Assembly (NCBI GenBank): GCA_963825075.1
Contig: CAWGRX010000009.1
Location: forward strand, 186,001-250,000
Direction: 5' to 3'
DNA from: CAWAVN01 sp963825075
GTDB lineage: Bacteria > Planctomycetota > Planctomycetia > Planctomycetales > Planctomycetaceae
DNA: 64,000 bases
Position numbers and translations under genes: made by a program. Shown piece after piece: positions 29,901-38,105 of the stretch. The notes under the pieces were generated by a model that was not told the DNA's origin, did no database searches, and saw only the letters and a program-made list of their open reading frames with translations. The number at the start of each line of letters is the position of its first letter. Positions within the stretch are counted from its first letter, which is position 1.

Positions 29901-31067
29901 GGCGAGGTAAACCGTTACGTCCGAATTCGCGGTCGTCGTTTGGAGCGGAACCCGCAGTTCGCGTTTTGCCGCCAACGGGGAAACAGGCTCCATCCAGGCT
30001 TTCGCTCCCCCCTCGCGGCCGATGTGACCGATGGAATTGAACTTCCAGAGTTGGTTCTGGAGGGCCGCGATTTCGGCTTCGAGCAGGCCGGCATCTTCGG
30101 GTTGGGCGGCTTGCCAATTTGATCTAAGCGATTGGAGATAAAACGAGGAACCCCGCGATTCCTCGGATAGCGCCTTCCAAAGGATGGCGAGGTATTTGGC
30201 GTTTAAGGACCGTTCGCGGGCGACTGCACGTATCGCCGACGGTTCCCGCTTCAACCGCTCCCGCTCGGCTAGCATTGCCGCTAGATATTTCGTCAAAGGC
30301 AGACGCCCGCCCTGGTTGGTGTTGAACTTGATGCCCTGCAAGTTGATCGCTTGGCCGCCGCCGTCCTCGGTGAATTGCCGATAAAACGCCTGGATTCGGG
30401 CCAGCAATTCATCCGTGTGATCCCGCCGCGTCGTGTGGGGCGAGAAGCGAATCCCATCCGGTAAGAAAACGATGTGCTTGGAAACGGCTTTGGCGGCATC
30501 GAGATATTTTTGAAGAAGCGCAGGCGACATGCCCTGACCGCTGCCCGTATTCGTAAAGCCTTCGCCGGCCGCCCCATCCACGGGAAACTCGCGGGTGGGG
30601 TCAAGCGTTTCCACGTCCGTCAGGTCGCGAATCGTATAGGTGTACTCGGCATTGCTCAACCGGCGCAATAGCACCGGGCCGGGATCGCCGGCGTTCGCTT
30701 TGGCTTCCTCGGCGAGAAAATCGCGGACCCAATTTTTCATCCGCGACGCCTCCTTCTCGCCCGGCTGCGGAGCCTCTTTGGGAGGCATCTGCGCGCTGCC
30801 GAGCATCCGGCGGACTTTGAGCCAGGTTTTAAGGTCCTTCCGCACGTCGGCCGATTTCTGAAAAGCGGCCAAATCCACCTCGGCCTCCGCCGACTTCCCG
30901 GAGTGGCAATCCTGGCAGTATCGCTCAAGAAGCGGTTTTATCGCCGATTGGTATTCGCCATTCCGTGCCGCGTTTGGCTCCGCATAAGCGATCCGAGAAA
31001 AGGAAACGCCCACCAAAAGACCAAGTATCCAGACACAACGAAGTTTTGAGCGGGCTGGGATTTTCAT
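26904..31067 (-). CDS. Giant DUF1587/1595/1592/1588/1585 cytochrome-type protein
   Basis: About 1387 residues, intact. It has a signal peptide (LRCVWILGLLVGVSFSRIAYA), a C-type heme motif CQDCH in the N-terminal PSCyt domain, DUF1587 (RLSNAEYTYTIRDLTDVETL), a long middle region of about 600 residues with beta-rich ligand-binding-like modules (VAVHPWPKQEAAVAWRSPVE), then DUF1595 (LADRAWRRPLTNLEKESLQG), DUF1592 (ELATRLSYFLWSSLPDETLR), DUF1588 (GVLGMASFLASQSGASRTSP, CAKCHSRIDPYGFSLEQFD) and DUF1585 at the end. I chose the ATG at 31067, just ahead of the signal; the open frame extends to 31142. It forms an operon with DUF1552. Likely a multi-domain extracytoplasmic redox or polymer-processing protein. 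Confidence 0.9.
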   Translation of the reverse strand: MKIPARSKLRCVWILGLLVGVSFSRIAYAEPNAARNGEYQSAIKPLLERYCQDCHSGKSAEAEVDLAAFQKSADVRKDLKTWLKVRRMLGSAQMPPKEAPQPGEKEASRMKNWVRDFLAEEAKANAGDPGPVLLRRLSNAEYTYTIRDLTDVETLDPTREFPVDGAAGEGFTNTGSGQGMSPALLQKYLDAAKAVSKHIVFLPDGIRFSPHTTRRDHTDELLARIQAFYRQFTEDGGGQAINLQGIKFNTNQGGRLPLTKYLAAMLAERERLKREPSAIRAVARERSLNAKYLAILWKALSEESRGSSFYLQSLRSNWQAAQPEDAGLLEAEIAALQNQLWKFNSIGHIGREGGAKAWMEPVSPLAAKRELRVPLQTTTANSDVTVYLAVGDLGDGSEGDDVVLERPRIEFPAGSSGTAKSPIMLRDACRLIGKVTQLQTDELKRTEDYLTAVADLRDLSKTVAEVAKARNLNADLLANWMKWAGFRKTGKPVIAGHFAKKLTKVQGFDAINGWGGNEGTSLLTNRSDQPISFLTLTVPARGVAVHPWPKQEAAVAWRSPVETRVEIEGFVADADNKCGNGAAWRLELLTETGPSVLASGTIDNGGRSEFHIKNTVDVQPGDVVFLVVNARDGNHVCDTTHISWTIRETAGAKRVWVLAKDIVDKISAGNPLPDSLGHKDVWHFFNPASQKKKGSTIPANSALANWRAAVIHEVSSEIQRQHASRVQSAMLTKHENSLSEADQNLRQQLRDWKGPLDWLGIESDRMAGDWEYALDPKLFGKRLDGSSLPEADLCIKAPQVLAIRLPADLAKDGVFVTSARLDEKTGQSGSVQIQAQTSKPKGKELPLAAPILIGKSELVRRRVEKAMREFRDLFPPALCYARIVPVDEVVTLTLFYREDDQLKRLMLSDEQAARLDRLWDELFFVSQEPLKLVVAFEQISEFATQDRPDLVKAFAPMQQPIEERAEAFRRRRIASEPAHVAGVLTLADRAWRRPLTNLEKESLQGFYRSLRENRTSHEEAIRLMLARVLTSPAFLYKLETQPAGKEPLPVSDLELATRLSYFLWSSLPDETLRRLAQKDVLHEEKNLREETRRMLKHTRTRRLAVQFACQWLHLRDFDKTTEKNEALYPEFAQVKRDMSEETIRFFEEMFQENGSILDLLTADYAFLNERLAKHYGVPGVRGSKWRRVNGIKAQGRGGVLGMASFLASQSGASRTSPILRGNWIYETLLGERLPRPPANVPVLPEQVPPGLTARQLIEHHSSQPACAKCHSRIDPYGFSLEQFDAIGRTRPKKVDARTKLPHGKMIEGLDGLRSYLSVDRKDDVVEQFCRKLLGFALGRELELSDEPLLKEMKSKLEANDYQFHAAVETIVTSPQFQRIRGRDMPTE

Positions 31068-31197
31068 GGGTCTGGTATGGTGCTCCCGTGCTTCGATAAC
31101 GTTCCCTTGACGGTGCGGGTCTTTCCCTCGCCAATGATACAACGGAACCGATTCCGAGATCCAATGGTCTCTTCTGCCCGCTGGGACGGATAATCCA

Positions 31198-31260
31198 TCA
31201 GCCGCTGGGCGCTAGCCTCGGTTCACGGAGACAACCGGACGCTAGCGCGTTCCGGCTTTT
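31198..31260. repeat. GCGCTAGC inverted-repeat element (core copy)
   Basis: Core with GCTGGGCGCTAGCCTCGGTT on the left and CGGACGCTAGCGCGTTCCGG on the right forms an imperfect hairpin. It abuts the stop codon of the SpoIID-like gene, so it could act as its 3' hairpin. The outer arms seen at 39675-39802 are missing. Confidence 0.65.
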
Positions 31261-32515
31261 ACCAAGGCAAGGCGACAACCTGGCTGCCGGGGTAATAGTA
31301 GCGGAGAATCTCCGCGGCGGTTTTGCCGGCGAGGGCCAGGCCGCGGGCGCCCCATTGGCACAGGCCGATGCCGTGGCCGTGGCCTCGGCCTTGGAAGTGG
31401 AAATAATGGGCGTCCTGCCAGACTTGGAACGTCGCGCTGGGCAATGACAGTCGGCGCCGGAGATCCGCGGCCGAGATTTCCGCGGTCTGTTGACCGTTGG
31501 TCACTTGGAACAAGCTCGCGGGCGTGAGCGGGTTTCGATCGCTCCGGTGGATTGCAGTGATCGGCCGGCGGGATGTTCCCAGCAGCGAAGCGAGTTTGTT
31601 CGCGGCGGCACGCGGGCTGAGTTTTTCCGTCCAGCGGTAGAGTTTTGCGTCCCGGCACCACTGGCAGGGGACCGATTGGAGCGGCGGGGCGGCATCGCTG
31701 AAGACCAGATCGCCTTTGGTCGTTCGGCCGCCGCACACGGCCGAGTAATACGTGCAAAACAGTTGCCCCTCGTGCATCGAGACCAGACCCGCCGTCGCCT
31801 GGGCGATTTGACGTCCGTCGGCGGTTTCCCCCGCGAGCCGGCGACCGCCTGATAGGTATTGATAGCCCAGATAGTTTTGGCTGCGGGGCGAGGCGTACAC
31901 ATCGAAATAGGGATGGCTCCGCGACTGGGCCATCTGGTACAGGGCATACGTTCGCGAGCAAATCGCCTGCGCCTTGCGGGCTTCGTCCGGGAATGCGGCG
32001 GGCATTTCGCTGTCGATCACGCTGGCAAGATAATCTTCCACCGGCAGCGCGTTGACCGCCAGAATCTTTCCGCCCGGCTGACGAAACAACCGCACCCGCC
32101 CCCGATATTGATGCCCGTTGACCCAGATCGCCGGAGAGTCCTGCGGCACAATTTCCAACCGGGTGGTCGCATAGGTTTGATTGCCGATCTTCAGTACCGA
32201 TCGGTCGCACTGCACCCCGCATTCCTTGAGGGATGGTCCTTTGCCGAGGGTTTGGTCCGACCCCAAGACCCGCAAGGCAAAAGGACCATCGATTTGCAAG
32301 CGGAGCGAACTCACCGGCGAGCTTGTTAAGCACACTCGGATCGTCGGCGACTTTCCATTTGCAGGCCGCGGCAAGCTGACGAGCTTCCCCCGCGGCGAAG
32401 ACTGCGTTGGTCTTTGCTCGGTTTGCGCGGACGAGAAGTCCACGCCGTGGAGGGCATAATATCCCAGCGTGGACACCAAGAGTCCCGCCAGCACGGTGAT
32501 TACGCCGCGCACCAC
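31259..32515 (-). CDS. SpoIID/LytB-domain protein (amidase enhancer or peptidoglycan lytic family)
   Basis: A 418-residue protein with an N-terminal signal/anchor (GVITVLAGLLVSTLGYYAL) and a SpoIID domain at about residues 140-400. Hallmarks are LPVEDYLASVIDSEMPAAFP, EARKAQAICSRTYALYQM, YYSAVCGGRTTKG and the terminal motif GRGHGHGIGLCQWGARGLA. In Bacillus SpoIID is a lytic transglycosylase and in others the domain enhances amidases, so a wall-remodelling role is the expectation. Planctomycetes have thin peptidoglycan and divide without FtsZ, which makes the substrate of this protein worth knowing. Its stop overlaps a repeat copy. Confidence 0.85.
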   Translation of the reverse strand: MVRGVITVLAGLLVSTLGYYALHGVDFSSAQTEQRPTQSSPRGKLVSLPRPANGKSPTIRVCLTSSPVSSLRLQIDGPFALRVLGSDQTLGKGPSLKECGVQCDRSVLKIGNQTYATTRLEIVPQDSPAIWVNGHQYRGRVRLFRQPGGKILAVNALPVEDYLASVIDSEMPAAFPDEARKAQAICSRTYALYQMAQSRSHPYFDVYASPRSQNYLGYQYLSGGRRLAGETADGRQIAQATAGLVSMHEGQLFCTYYSAVCGGRTTKGDLVFSDAAPPLQSVPCQWCRDAKLYRWTEKLSPRAAANKLASLLGTSRRPITAIHRSDRNPLTPASLFQVTNGQQTAEISAADLRRRLSLPSATFQVWQDAHYFHFQGRGHGHGIGLCQWGARGLALAGKTAAEILRYYYPGSQVVALPW

Positions 32516-32626
32516 AATTAGCGCACCTCCCTGCGAATGGTTTTTGATTCGATCCGACCCGGCGAAGTGTCACCCAAACCTCGGCCGGCTGTCAACAGCG
32601 GTTCGGCTTCGGCAACTCGAAAGCCC

Positions 32627-32673
32627 AAAAAACCAGACCCGACGACGGGTTTATGGCGTCATCCGGTCTGGTT
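32627..32673 (-). terminator. Terminator downstream of the 32690 lipoprotein gene
   Basis: Read on the minus strand, the arm AACCAGACC (32673-32665) pairs with GGTCTGGTT (32639-32631) and is followed by a run of six Ts. An inner hairpin (CCCGTCGTCGGG) lies within the loop. Confidence 0.7.
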
Positions 32674-32689
32674 GATGGAAATCGTCGCT

Positions 32690-33601
32690 TTACGGGAACA
32701 GGTAGATCAGACCGGTGACCACGCCGGCTTCGGTGAGAGCGGCTTTGGTGTTCCAGGGAATCTGATAGTGCAGTTTCGGAACACATTCGCCCGGCCGATA
32801 GTAGCCCAGCGCGTAAATCCGTTTGCAAGGCGGATCGATCGCCATTTGGTAAGGCAGGCCGGCAAACTGCAAACTAAACTTGCCCACCGAGGCGAACGGC
32901 TGGATCCAGCAGGGATAGGTGTGGCCGTAGCGTTCCAGGGCAATGTCTTGGAAATAAATCGGGTTATGAAAGATGTTGGAGGCTTCCCAGCCGAACACGG
33001 TCTGGGCGAATTGCCGCGACTGGTACGGCGCATTGCTGAGGACGACCTCTTCCGGGCAGGCTTTGTTCGTCGGTTCGCAGGGCAGGCCGTCCGGCCGGGG
33101 GCACAGGTTTTCACACGGATTTTCCGCACGGTTGTCGGGATCCGGTTCGTAACTGGCATAAGGTTGGATTTCGGTGATCCGTTTGAGCTTGGCCGGATCA
33201 TCCACCGGCGGACGGGCGACGTAGTCGTCGCTGCGTACGGGAACGGGCTCGTAGGCGCGGTTTTGAACTTGTTGAACTTCTGGTACGAAAGGCCGGCAGG
33301 ATGTCAAACATTTTGGGGCTTCGCTCGCGGCCTCTATCGGCGCGGGAGCGGGCGGGATCAGTTGCGGTTTGGACGGGGCTTCAAAAAACTTCGCCGCCTT
33401 GATGTCGGCAAACCGCGAAGCCGTCCGGGGACTTGGTTGCGCTCCTCTGTTGACCAAATGATCGTGGATTGGAGCACGGTCCGGCGTGGCGCCGCAGCCC
33501 GGCAACGTCAAAGCCGCCGCCAGCGGCCAGAGGCTAAGCCGAATCCATCGGGGAGTGCTCGGCGGTGTAGTTGGGTGCTTCCTGCGTAATGGAGATGTCA
33601 T
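32690..33601 (-). CDS. Lipoprotein of unknown function, Cys-rich
   Basis: A 303-residue protein with a lipobox (AAALTLPGC, Cys at about residue 36), a low-complexity Pro/Ala spacer, and a C-terminal domain of about 130 residues (NIFHNPIYFQDIALERYGHT to the end) that looks folded and contains CKRIYALGYYRPGECVP. Several Cys pairs (CLTSC, CENLCPRPDGLPC) suggest disulfides. I do not recognise the family beyond planctomycete lipoproteins with this PIYFQDxxLERYGH element. The signal-peptide region overlaps the last 68 bases of guaB in another frame. Confidence 0.8.
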   Translation of the reverse strand: MTSPLRRKHPTTPPSTPRWIRLSLWPLAAALTLPGCGATPDRAPIHDHLVNRGAQPSPRTASRFADIKAAKFFEAPSKPQLIPPAPAPIEAASEAPKCLTSCRPFVPEVQQVQNRAYEPVPVRSDDYVARPPVDDPAKLKRITEIQPYASYEPDPDNRAENPCENLCPRPDGLPCEPTNKACPEEVVLSNAPYQSRQFAQTVFGWEASNIFHNPIYFQDIALERYGHTYPCWIQPFASVGKFSLQFAGLPYQMAIDPPCKRIYALGYYRPGECVPKLHYQIPWNTKAALTEAGVVTGLIYLFP

Positions 33602-35021
33602 GCGGGTGATTCTCCCTAACCGATGCGGGTGAGATTTGAATGAAGCGGGCTTGTGTTCTTAGCTCGGCAATCGAGCCTGCGCCCACGTAGCCCATTCCGG
33701 CCCGAAGACCGCCTGTCAATTGATAAAGCAGCGCGGAAAGCGGGCCTTTGTAGGGGACGCGTCCTTCGACCCCTTCCGGCACCAGCTTGGAGCGCCCCCC
33801 TTGATCTTCCTCCGCCACCGATTGGCGATAGCGTTCGCTCGAGCCTTGAACCATCGCTCCCAGCGAACCCATGCCCCGGTAACGTTTGAAACTCCGTCCT
33901 TGATACAAAATCCGTTCGCCCGGGCTTTCGTCCAAGCCGGCGAGAAGTCCCCCCAGCATGACCGTGTGCGCCCCGGCCGCCAAAGCCTTCACGATGTCCC
34001 CCGAATAACGAATGCCGCCGTCGGCAATCAAAGGCACATCGCTGTCCGCCACCGCCTTGGCGGCGGACGAAATCGCGGACAACTGAGGCACCCCCACGCC
34101 GGAAATAATCCGGGTCGTGCAAATCGAACCCGGACCGATTCCGACTTTGATGGCGTCCGCCCCCGCGTTCATCAGGTCTCTGGCTCCTTCGCTGGTCGCG
34201 ACGTTCCCGGCAATCACTTCAATCGCCCACTGCCGTTTGATCTCGCGAACCGTTTCGATGACGTTCTTGGAATGGCCGTGCGCACTATCGACGGTGAGCA
34301 CGTCCACCCCGGCTTCAATCAGTTGAGCGACTCGCTCGTAATCGTGAACCCCCACGGCAGCGCCGGCCCGCAACCTGCCGCGGGAATCTTTGCATGCCAA
34401 GGGAAAGCGAAGGTTCTTGTCGATGTCCTTGATCGTGATTAATCCCTTCAATTGATATGAGTCGTCAACCAAGAGAAGTTTCTCGACTTTATTTTCCAAG
34501 AGCAGTTTTTGAGCGGTTTTGAGGTCCGTATCTTCGCTCGCCGTGACGAGTTTGTCCTTCGTCATCACTTCCGAAATGCGAGTTTCCCTGGATTCCAAAA
34601 ACCGGAGGTCCCGGCGCGTCAAAATCCCCTTGAGCTTCCCATTTTGCGTAATCGGAACACCCCCGATATTCCGCTCATCCATAATCCGGGCCGCTTCCCC
34701 CACGGTGGCGTCCGGCGGCAGGGTGACGGGGTCCACAATCACCCCGTGCTCCGAGCGTTTGACCCGCACGACTTCCTCGGCCTGCCGCAGGATGGGAATG
34801 TTCTTATGAATGATCCCCAAGCCCCCTTCCTGGGCCATGGCGATTGCCATGTCGCTTTCGGTGACGGTGTCCATCGGGCTGGAAACAATCGGCACGTGCA
34901 GCGAAATGTTCCGCGTGACCTGCGAGGCGAGATTCACCTCCGCCGGCATCACAGCGCTGTAAGCCGGCTCCAAGAGAACATCGTCAAACGTCACACCACG
35001 GTAAGCAATGCGTTCTTGCAT
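33534..35021 (-). CDS. guaB: Inosine-5'-monophosphate dehydrogenase
   Basis: Converts IMP to XMP with NAD, the committed step of GMP synthesis. The 495-residue protein is full length: FDDVLLEPAYSAVMPAEVNL at the start, two CBS domains at about residues 95-205, the catalytic loop GIGPGSICTTR, the phosphate-binding IADGGIRYSGDIVKALAAGA, GSLGAMVQGSSERY, the VEGRVPYKGPL segment that carries the Arg general base, and AGMGYVGAGSIAELR. The start at ATG 35021 (MQERIAYRGVTFDDVLL) matches the family; a longer frame to 35111 runs into repeat DNA. Its C-terminal codons overlap the downstream lipoprotein start. Confidence 0.97.
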   Translation of the reverse strand: MQERIAYRGVTFDDVLLEPAYSAVMPAEVNLASQVTRNISLHVPIVSSPMDTVTESDMAIAMAQEGGLGIIHKNIPILRQAEEVVRVKRSEHGVIVDPVTLPPDATVGEAARIMDERNIGGVPITQNGKLKGILTRRDLRFLESRETRISEVMTKDKLVTASEDTDLKTAQKLLLENKVEKLLLVDDSYQLKGLITIKDIDKNLRFPLACKDSRGRLRAGAAVGVHDYERVAQLIEAGVDVLTVDSAHGHSKNVIETVREIKRQWAIEVIAGNVATSEGARDLMNAGADAIKVGIGPGSICTTRIISGVGVPQLSAISSAAKAVADSDVPLIADGGIRYSGDIVKALAAGAHTVMLGGLLAGLDESPGERILYQGRSFKRYRGMGSLGAMVQGSSERYRQSVAEEDQGGRSKLVPEGVEGRVPYKGPLSALLYQLTGGLRAGMGYVGAGSIAELRTQARFIQISPASVRENHPHDISITQEAPNYTAEHSPMDSA

Positions 35022-35060
35022 GGGAAAATTCTCGCAGTCTGGGGGAACAGGTTTTTCATT

Positions 35061-35469
35061 TACCACGAAGACACGAAGGGTGTTTGAGGAACCACGAAAG
35101 ACACGAAACACACGAAAGAATCACTACGTTGGGAACTTCGCTATTCCAACGGTTCCAACTCCTCGGCAGCAAAGTCTGCGAGCCAGACCGTAACACCATC
35201 CTTTCCACACGCCTCCACGACGTATGCATCCGGGTAGCCTGGGGCCGGGAATATATCAACAAGTACTCCCACATCACCGACTTGTGGCGGTCGCTGATTG
35301 ACTTTCCATCCATCATATTCTGAGGGAGGCCGAAGTAATTCACGAATGCGAACCATGCTGTATTGTTCCAGCTTTGCCATCTTGCGCTCGCCTCCTTCGC
35401 CTAATTCTTTTCGTGAGTTTCGTGTCTTTCGTGGTTAAAAAATGCCTTTCCTTCGTGTCTTCGTGGTTA
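35061..35469. repeat. Inverted-repeat cassette of CACGAAGACACGAA type enclosing a DUF4926 gene
   Basis: The left arm (35061-35121) starts TACCACGAAGACACGAAGGG and continues with ACCACGAAAGACACGAAACA. The right arm (35404-35469), read on the opposite strand, starts TAACCACGAAGACACGAAGG and continues ACCACGAAAGACACGAAACT. The arms of about 60 bases share most positions and face each other. Between them is a single short gene (35141-35380). The right arm also contains the rsmA stop codon. No transposase is present, so if mobile it would be a non-autonomous element. Confidence 0.8.
35141..35380 (-). CDS. DUF4926-like small protein
   Basis: A 79-residue protein (MAKLEQYSMVRIRELLRPPS to ELEPLE). 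The central phrase PQVGDVGVLVDIFPAPGYPD followed by AYVVEACGKDGVTVWLADFA resembles the DUF4926 pattern (small SH3-like beta fold, GDxGxVVxxxxxxxAYxVEFxDxxG). Members are often found near toxin-antitoxin-like genes and repeat elements, but no function is established. It lies wholly inside the inverted-repeat cassette and has no visible partner. Confidence 0.7.
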   Translation of the reverse strand: MAKLEQYSMVRIRELLRPPSEYDGWKVNQRPPQVGDVGVLVDIFPAPGYPDAYVVEACGKDGVTVWLADFAAEELEPLE

Positions 35470-36387
35470 TGTTTTCTCGGTGAGGGATTCAATCTTCGCA
35501 TGGATGCGGTTTGCGAGTTCGACGAGTCGTTCCGGCGGTTCTTCCTCGGCCCGGGCTTGCTCCTTAAAGTTCATCTCGGCCAGGACTTCATCGATCGCCG
35601 ATTTTTCCAATTGCTTGCGGTACATTCCGACCAACACGCTTCTGAGATACTTCCGCCGTTGGTGGAACAGCCGCCTCAAAAAATCCTGAAAGAACGCCCG
35701 GTCCGCAATCGCCGCCCGGCCGAATTCATCAGGCAATAACTGCACCACGGCGGAGTTGACTTTCGGTCGCGGCCAGAACACCGTCGGCGGCAGGCGTTTC
35801 AATAACTTCACCCGGCACTGCGATTGCAGCCAAGCCGACAGCGACCCGTAATGATTCCGGCTAGGCTTCGCCGACATCCGCTGACCGAGCTCCCATTGAA
35901 TCGTGATGACCATCCGCTCCCAGGGCAGCTCTGTCGCTACCAGGTTCGAGACCACCGGCGTCGCAATGTTGTAGGGCAGATTGCTGATGAGCTTCAGCCC
36001 GCGAATCCCGTCGAGCGAAAGTTTCTTGTCGATTTCCTCGAGGACCTGAGATGCGAAATGGTTTTTGTTTTTGAGGGCGTCGCAGTTGAGGAGCGTGACG
36101 TTGTCGTAGCCCGCCGTTACCGCAGAGGCGAGCCGATACATATTGGCATCGACTTCCACGGCGATCACCTGGCCGGCGGCTTGGGCCAGAAACGCCGTCA
36201 TCCCCCCGGTGCCCGCCCCGATTTCCAGCACCAGATCGTGCGGCTGGAGTTTGGCCTGGTCCACGACAAAGTCGATGATGTTTAGATCGATCAGAAAGTT
36301 TTGTCCGAGGCGCGTATTGGGGTGGAAACCGTGCTCTTCGAACAGGTCCATCAACCGGGACCGCGTTTGCCGTTCTGCGTCTTTCAT
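35467..36387 (-). CDS. rsmA: 16S rRNA dimethyladenosine transferase (KsgA/RsmA)
   Basis: Dimethylates two adjacent adenines near the 3' end of 16S rRNA using SAM. The 306-residue protein shows RLGQNFLIDLNIIDFVVDQA, SAM motif I VLEIGAGTGGMTAFLAQ, the acidic VIAVEVDANMYRL and catalytic motif IV NLPYNIATP, plus the C-terminal helical domain. The length is slightly above the usual 270-280, the extra residues being at the C-terminus. Its stop codon falls within the right arm of the DUF4926 cassette, so that element probably inserted right after the gene. Confidence 0.95.
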   Translation of the reverse strand: MKDAERQTRSRLMDLFEEHGFHPNTRLGQNFLIDLNIIDFVVDQAKLQPHDLVLEIGAGTGGMTAFLAQAAGQVIAVEVDANMYRLASAVTAGYDNVTLLNCDALKNKNHFASQVLEEIDKKLSLDGIRGLKLISNLPYNIATPVVSNLVATELPWERMVITIQWELGQRMSAKPSRNHYGSLSAWLQSQCRVKLLKRLPPTVFWPRPKVNSAVVQLLPDEFGRAAIADRAFFQDFLRRLFHQRRKYLRSVLVGMYRKQLEKSAIDEVLAEMNFKEQARAEEEPPERLVELANRIHAKIESLTEKT

Positions 36388-36478
36388 GTATGGGTTTCGT
36401 TTCCGAACGTCTGCCCAAGCCGACGCCTTGGCGTCGATCTTCCGACCGCAAGCGGTCGGCTTGGGTTGTTGTGTCTTA

Positions 36479-37117
36479 TTATGATCTCAATTCGCTCAGC
36501 AACTTTCGCACATACTTGCCCAAGATGTCGGTTTCGATGTTCACCGGATCGCCCGGTTGTTTCTTGCCGAGGGTAGTGACTTCCAACGTATGCGGGATCA
36601 ATGCCACGCTGAAGGTTGTTTTTTCCACATCGACCAAAGTCAAGCTCACGCCGTCCACCGCGACGGAGCCTTTGGGGACCATCTGCCGAGTGAGGCTTTC
36701 GGGAACCTCGAACACCATGCGGACCCAGGGTTCTTCTAAGCTCCCTTCGCGGGAAATCTCGGCCACAGTTCCGGTGCCGTCGATGTGGCCCTGCACGATA
36801 TGCCCGCCCAACCGGGCACCGACTTGGAGGGAGCGTTCTAGGTTCACCGGGTCGCCCACGGAAAGCCTTCCCAGGCTCGTTTTGGAAAGCGTTTCGGTCC
36901 CGGCTTGAAAGGCCCAGCGGCTGCCGTTCATTTCAATAGCCGTTAAACAACACCCGTTGATGGCGATGCTGTCGCCGATTTGCGTGTGGAACGGAGCGGA
37001 ATCTTCGGGCTTTGTTTCCAGCAGCGTGCCGCCCACATCAATCACCAACAAAATGCCGGCGGTTTGGGGTTTGATGTCGGCGATGGTGCCGCAGTCTTCA
37101 ACAAGGCCTGTAAACAT
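36479..37117 (-). CDS. ribE: Riboflavin synthase alpha chain
   Basis: Dismutates two 6,7-dimethyl-8-ribityllumazine molecules to riboflavin. The 212-residue protein has the two internally related barrels of the family: MFTGLVEDCGTIADI with NGCCLTAIEMNG in the first half and GHIVQGHIDGTGTVAEI with GSVAVDGVSLTLVDVEKT in the second. The start MFTGLVE at 37117 is the universal family start; the frame is open 16 codons further up but without support. No other riboflavin gene is in the window. Confidence 0.95.
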   Translation of the reverse strand: MFTGLVEDCGTIADIKPQTAGILLVIDVGGTLLETKPEDSAPFHTQIGDSIAINGCCLTAIEMNGSRWAFQAGTETLSKTSLGRLSVGDPVNLERSLQVGARLGGHIVQGHIDGTGTVAEISREGSLEEPWVRMVFEVPESLTRQMVPKGSVAVDGVSLTLVDVEKTTFSVALIPHTLEVTTLGKKQPGDPVNIETDILGKYVRKLLSELRS

Positions 37118-37177
37118 GGAGGGAGAGCATAACGGGAATCGGGTGGGAGTGAGAGACTGCTCCAATTTCCGAGTATG

Positions 37178-38035
37178 TCAAGCCTCGGTCGGTTTGCCAA
37201 GTCTGCCGTGGGAGGAAAATTCCTTCCACAACTGCGTGATGGGGGCCGAGAACGCGAAATAGCAGAAAATCACCGGCAGGGCCAATTCGTGGACCGCGAA
37301 GATGATCACCACGGTCAGCACGAGTTGAATGATATGCCGGCGGCTTTTCTGGCCGCGGAACAACTGGTTGAACACGTGGGCGTACCGCACGCGGGAGACC
37401 ATCAGCACTGCGACCGCCAACGTGATCAGCGGCAGGAGCAGTTTAACGGCGGGCAGCACCCAGCCGCCGATGGTGTAGGTCACATCCGCGTTTTCGCTGA
37501 CGATCATCAAATCCCGCAGCCCATACATGCCGACGGGGAACGAAGCCACCACGCCCGCCGCCGCCGGCGAAGGCAGGCCGCTGAAAAACTCGTGGGAATC
37601 GTCCTCGTCGGTTTCGACATTGAAGCGGGCCAACCGCAGAATGGCGCACAAGACGAACAAAACGGCGATCATCCACAACAGCCGGGGATGATAATTTAAG
37701 GCGGGCACGATGTTCGCTCCGAAGGAATGCACCATAATTTGCAGCATCAGATACGCCGGGGCGACGCCGAAGCTGATCGCATCGCATAAGCTGTCCAGCT
37801 GCGCCCCGAAGTCGCTGGTCTGATTCATCAGCCGGGCCGCGCTGCCGTCGAAGGCGTCAAACAGCATCGCCAGGTAAATCAGCACCGCCGCGATGAACAA
37901 TTCGTTCCCGCCCAGGTTGCCGGTGGGCGTCGGGCCCAACTTCGCCGCGAACGTAATCGCGCCAAACCCGCAAGTGGCATTGCCCAACGTCAAGAGCGTG
38001 GGCAAGACGGCGAACATTTTTTCTTTTTTGCTCAT
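37178..38035 (-). CDS. pssA: CDP-diacylglycerol-serine O-phosphatidyltransferase
   Basis: Makes phosphatidylserine, the first step to phosphatidylethanolamine. The CDP-alcohol phosphotransferase motif D-x2-D-G-x2-A-R-x8-G-x3-D-x3-D is complete in DAFDGSAARLMNQTSDFGAQ followed by LDSLCD. The 285-residue protein is polytopic, with about six to eight membrane segments (PTLLTLGNATCGFGAITFAA, LFIAAVLIYLAMLF and others). It is near psd (38562-39644), the next enzyme of the same pathway, with only a DUF4259 gene between them. Confidence 0.93.
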   Translation of the reverse strand: MSKKEKMFAVLPTLLTLGNATCGFGAITFAAKLGPTPTGNLGGNELFIAAVLIYLAMLFDAFDGSAARLMNQTSDFGAQLDSLCDAISFGVAPAYLMLQIMVHSFGANIVPALNYHPRLLWMIAVLFVLCAILRLARFNVETDEDDSHEFFSGLPSPAAAGVVASFPVGMYGLRDLMIVSENADVTYTIGGWVLPAVKLLLPLITLAVAVLMVSRVRYAHVFNQLFRGQKSRRHIIQLVLTVVIIFAVHELALPVIFCYFAFSAPITQLWKEFSSHGRLGKPTEA

Positions 38036-38105
38036 GTCAGGAATCAGAAGTCAGAGGGAATAGCAAATCATCCGCGACGAAATAGGCGAGTTTTCTTCCA
38101 ACATA

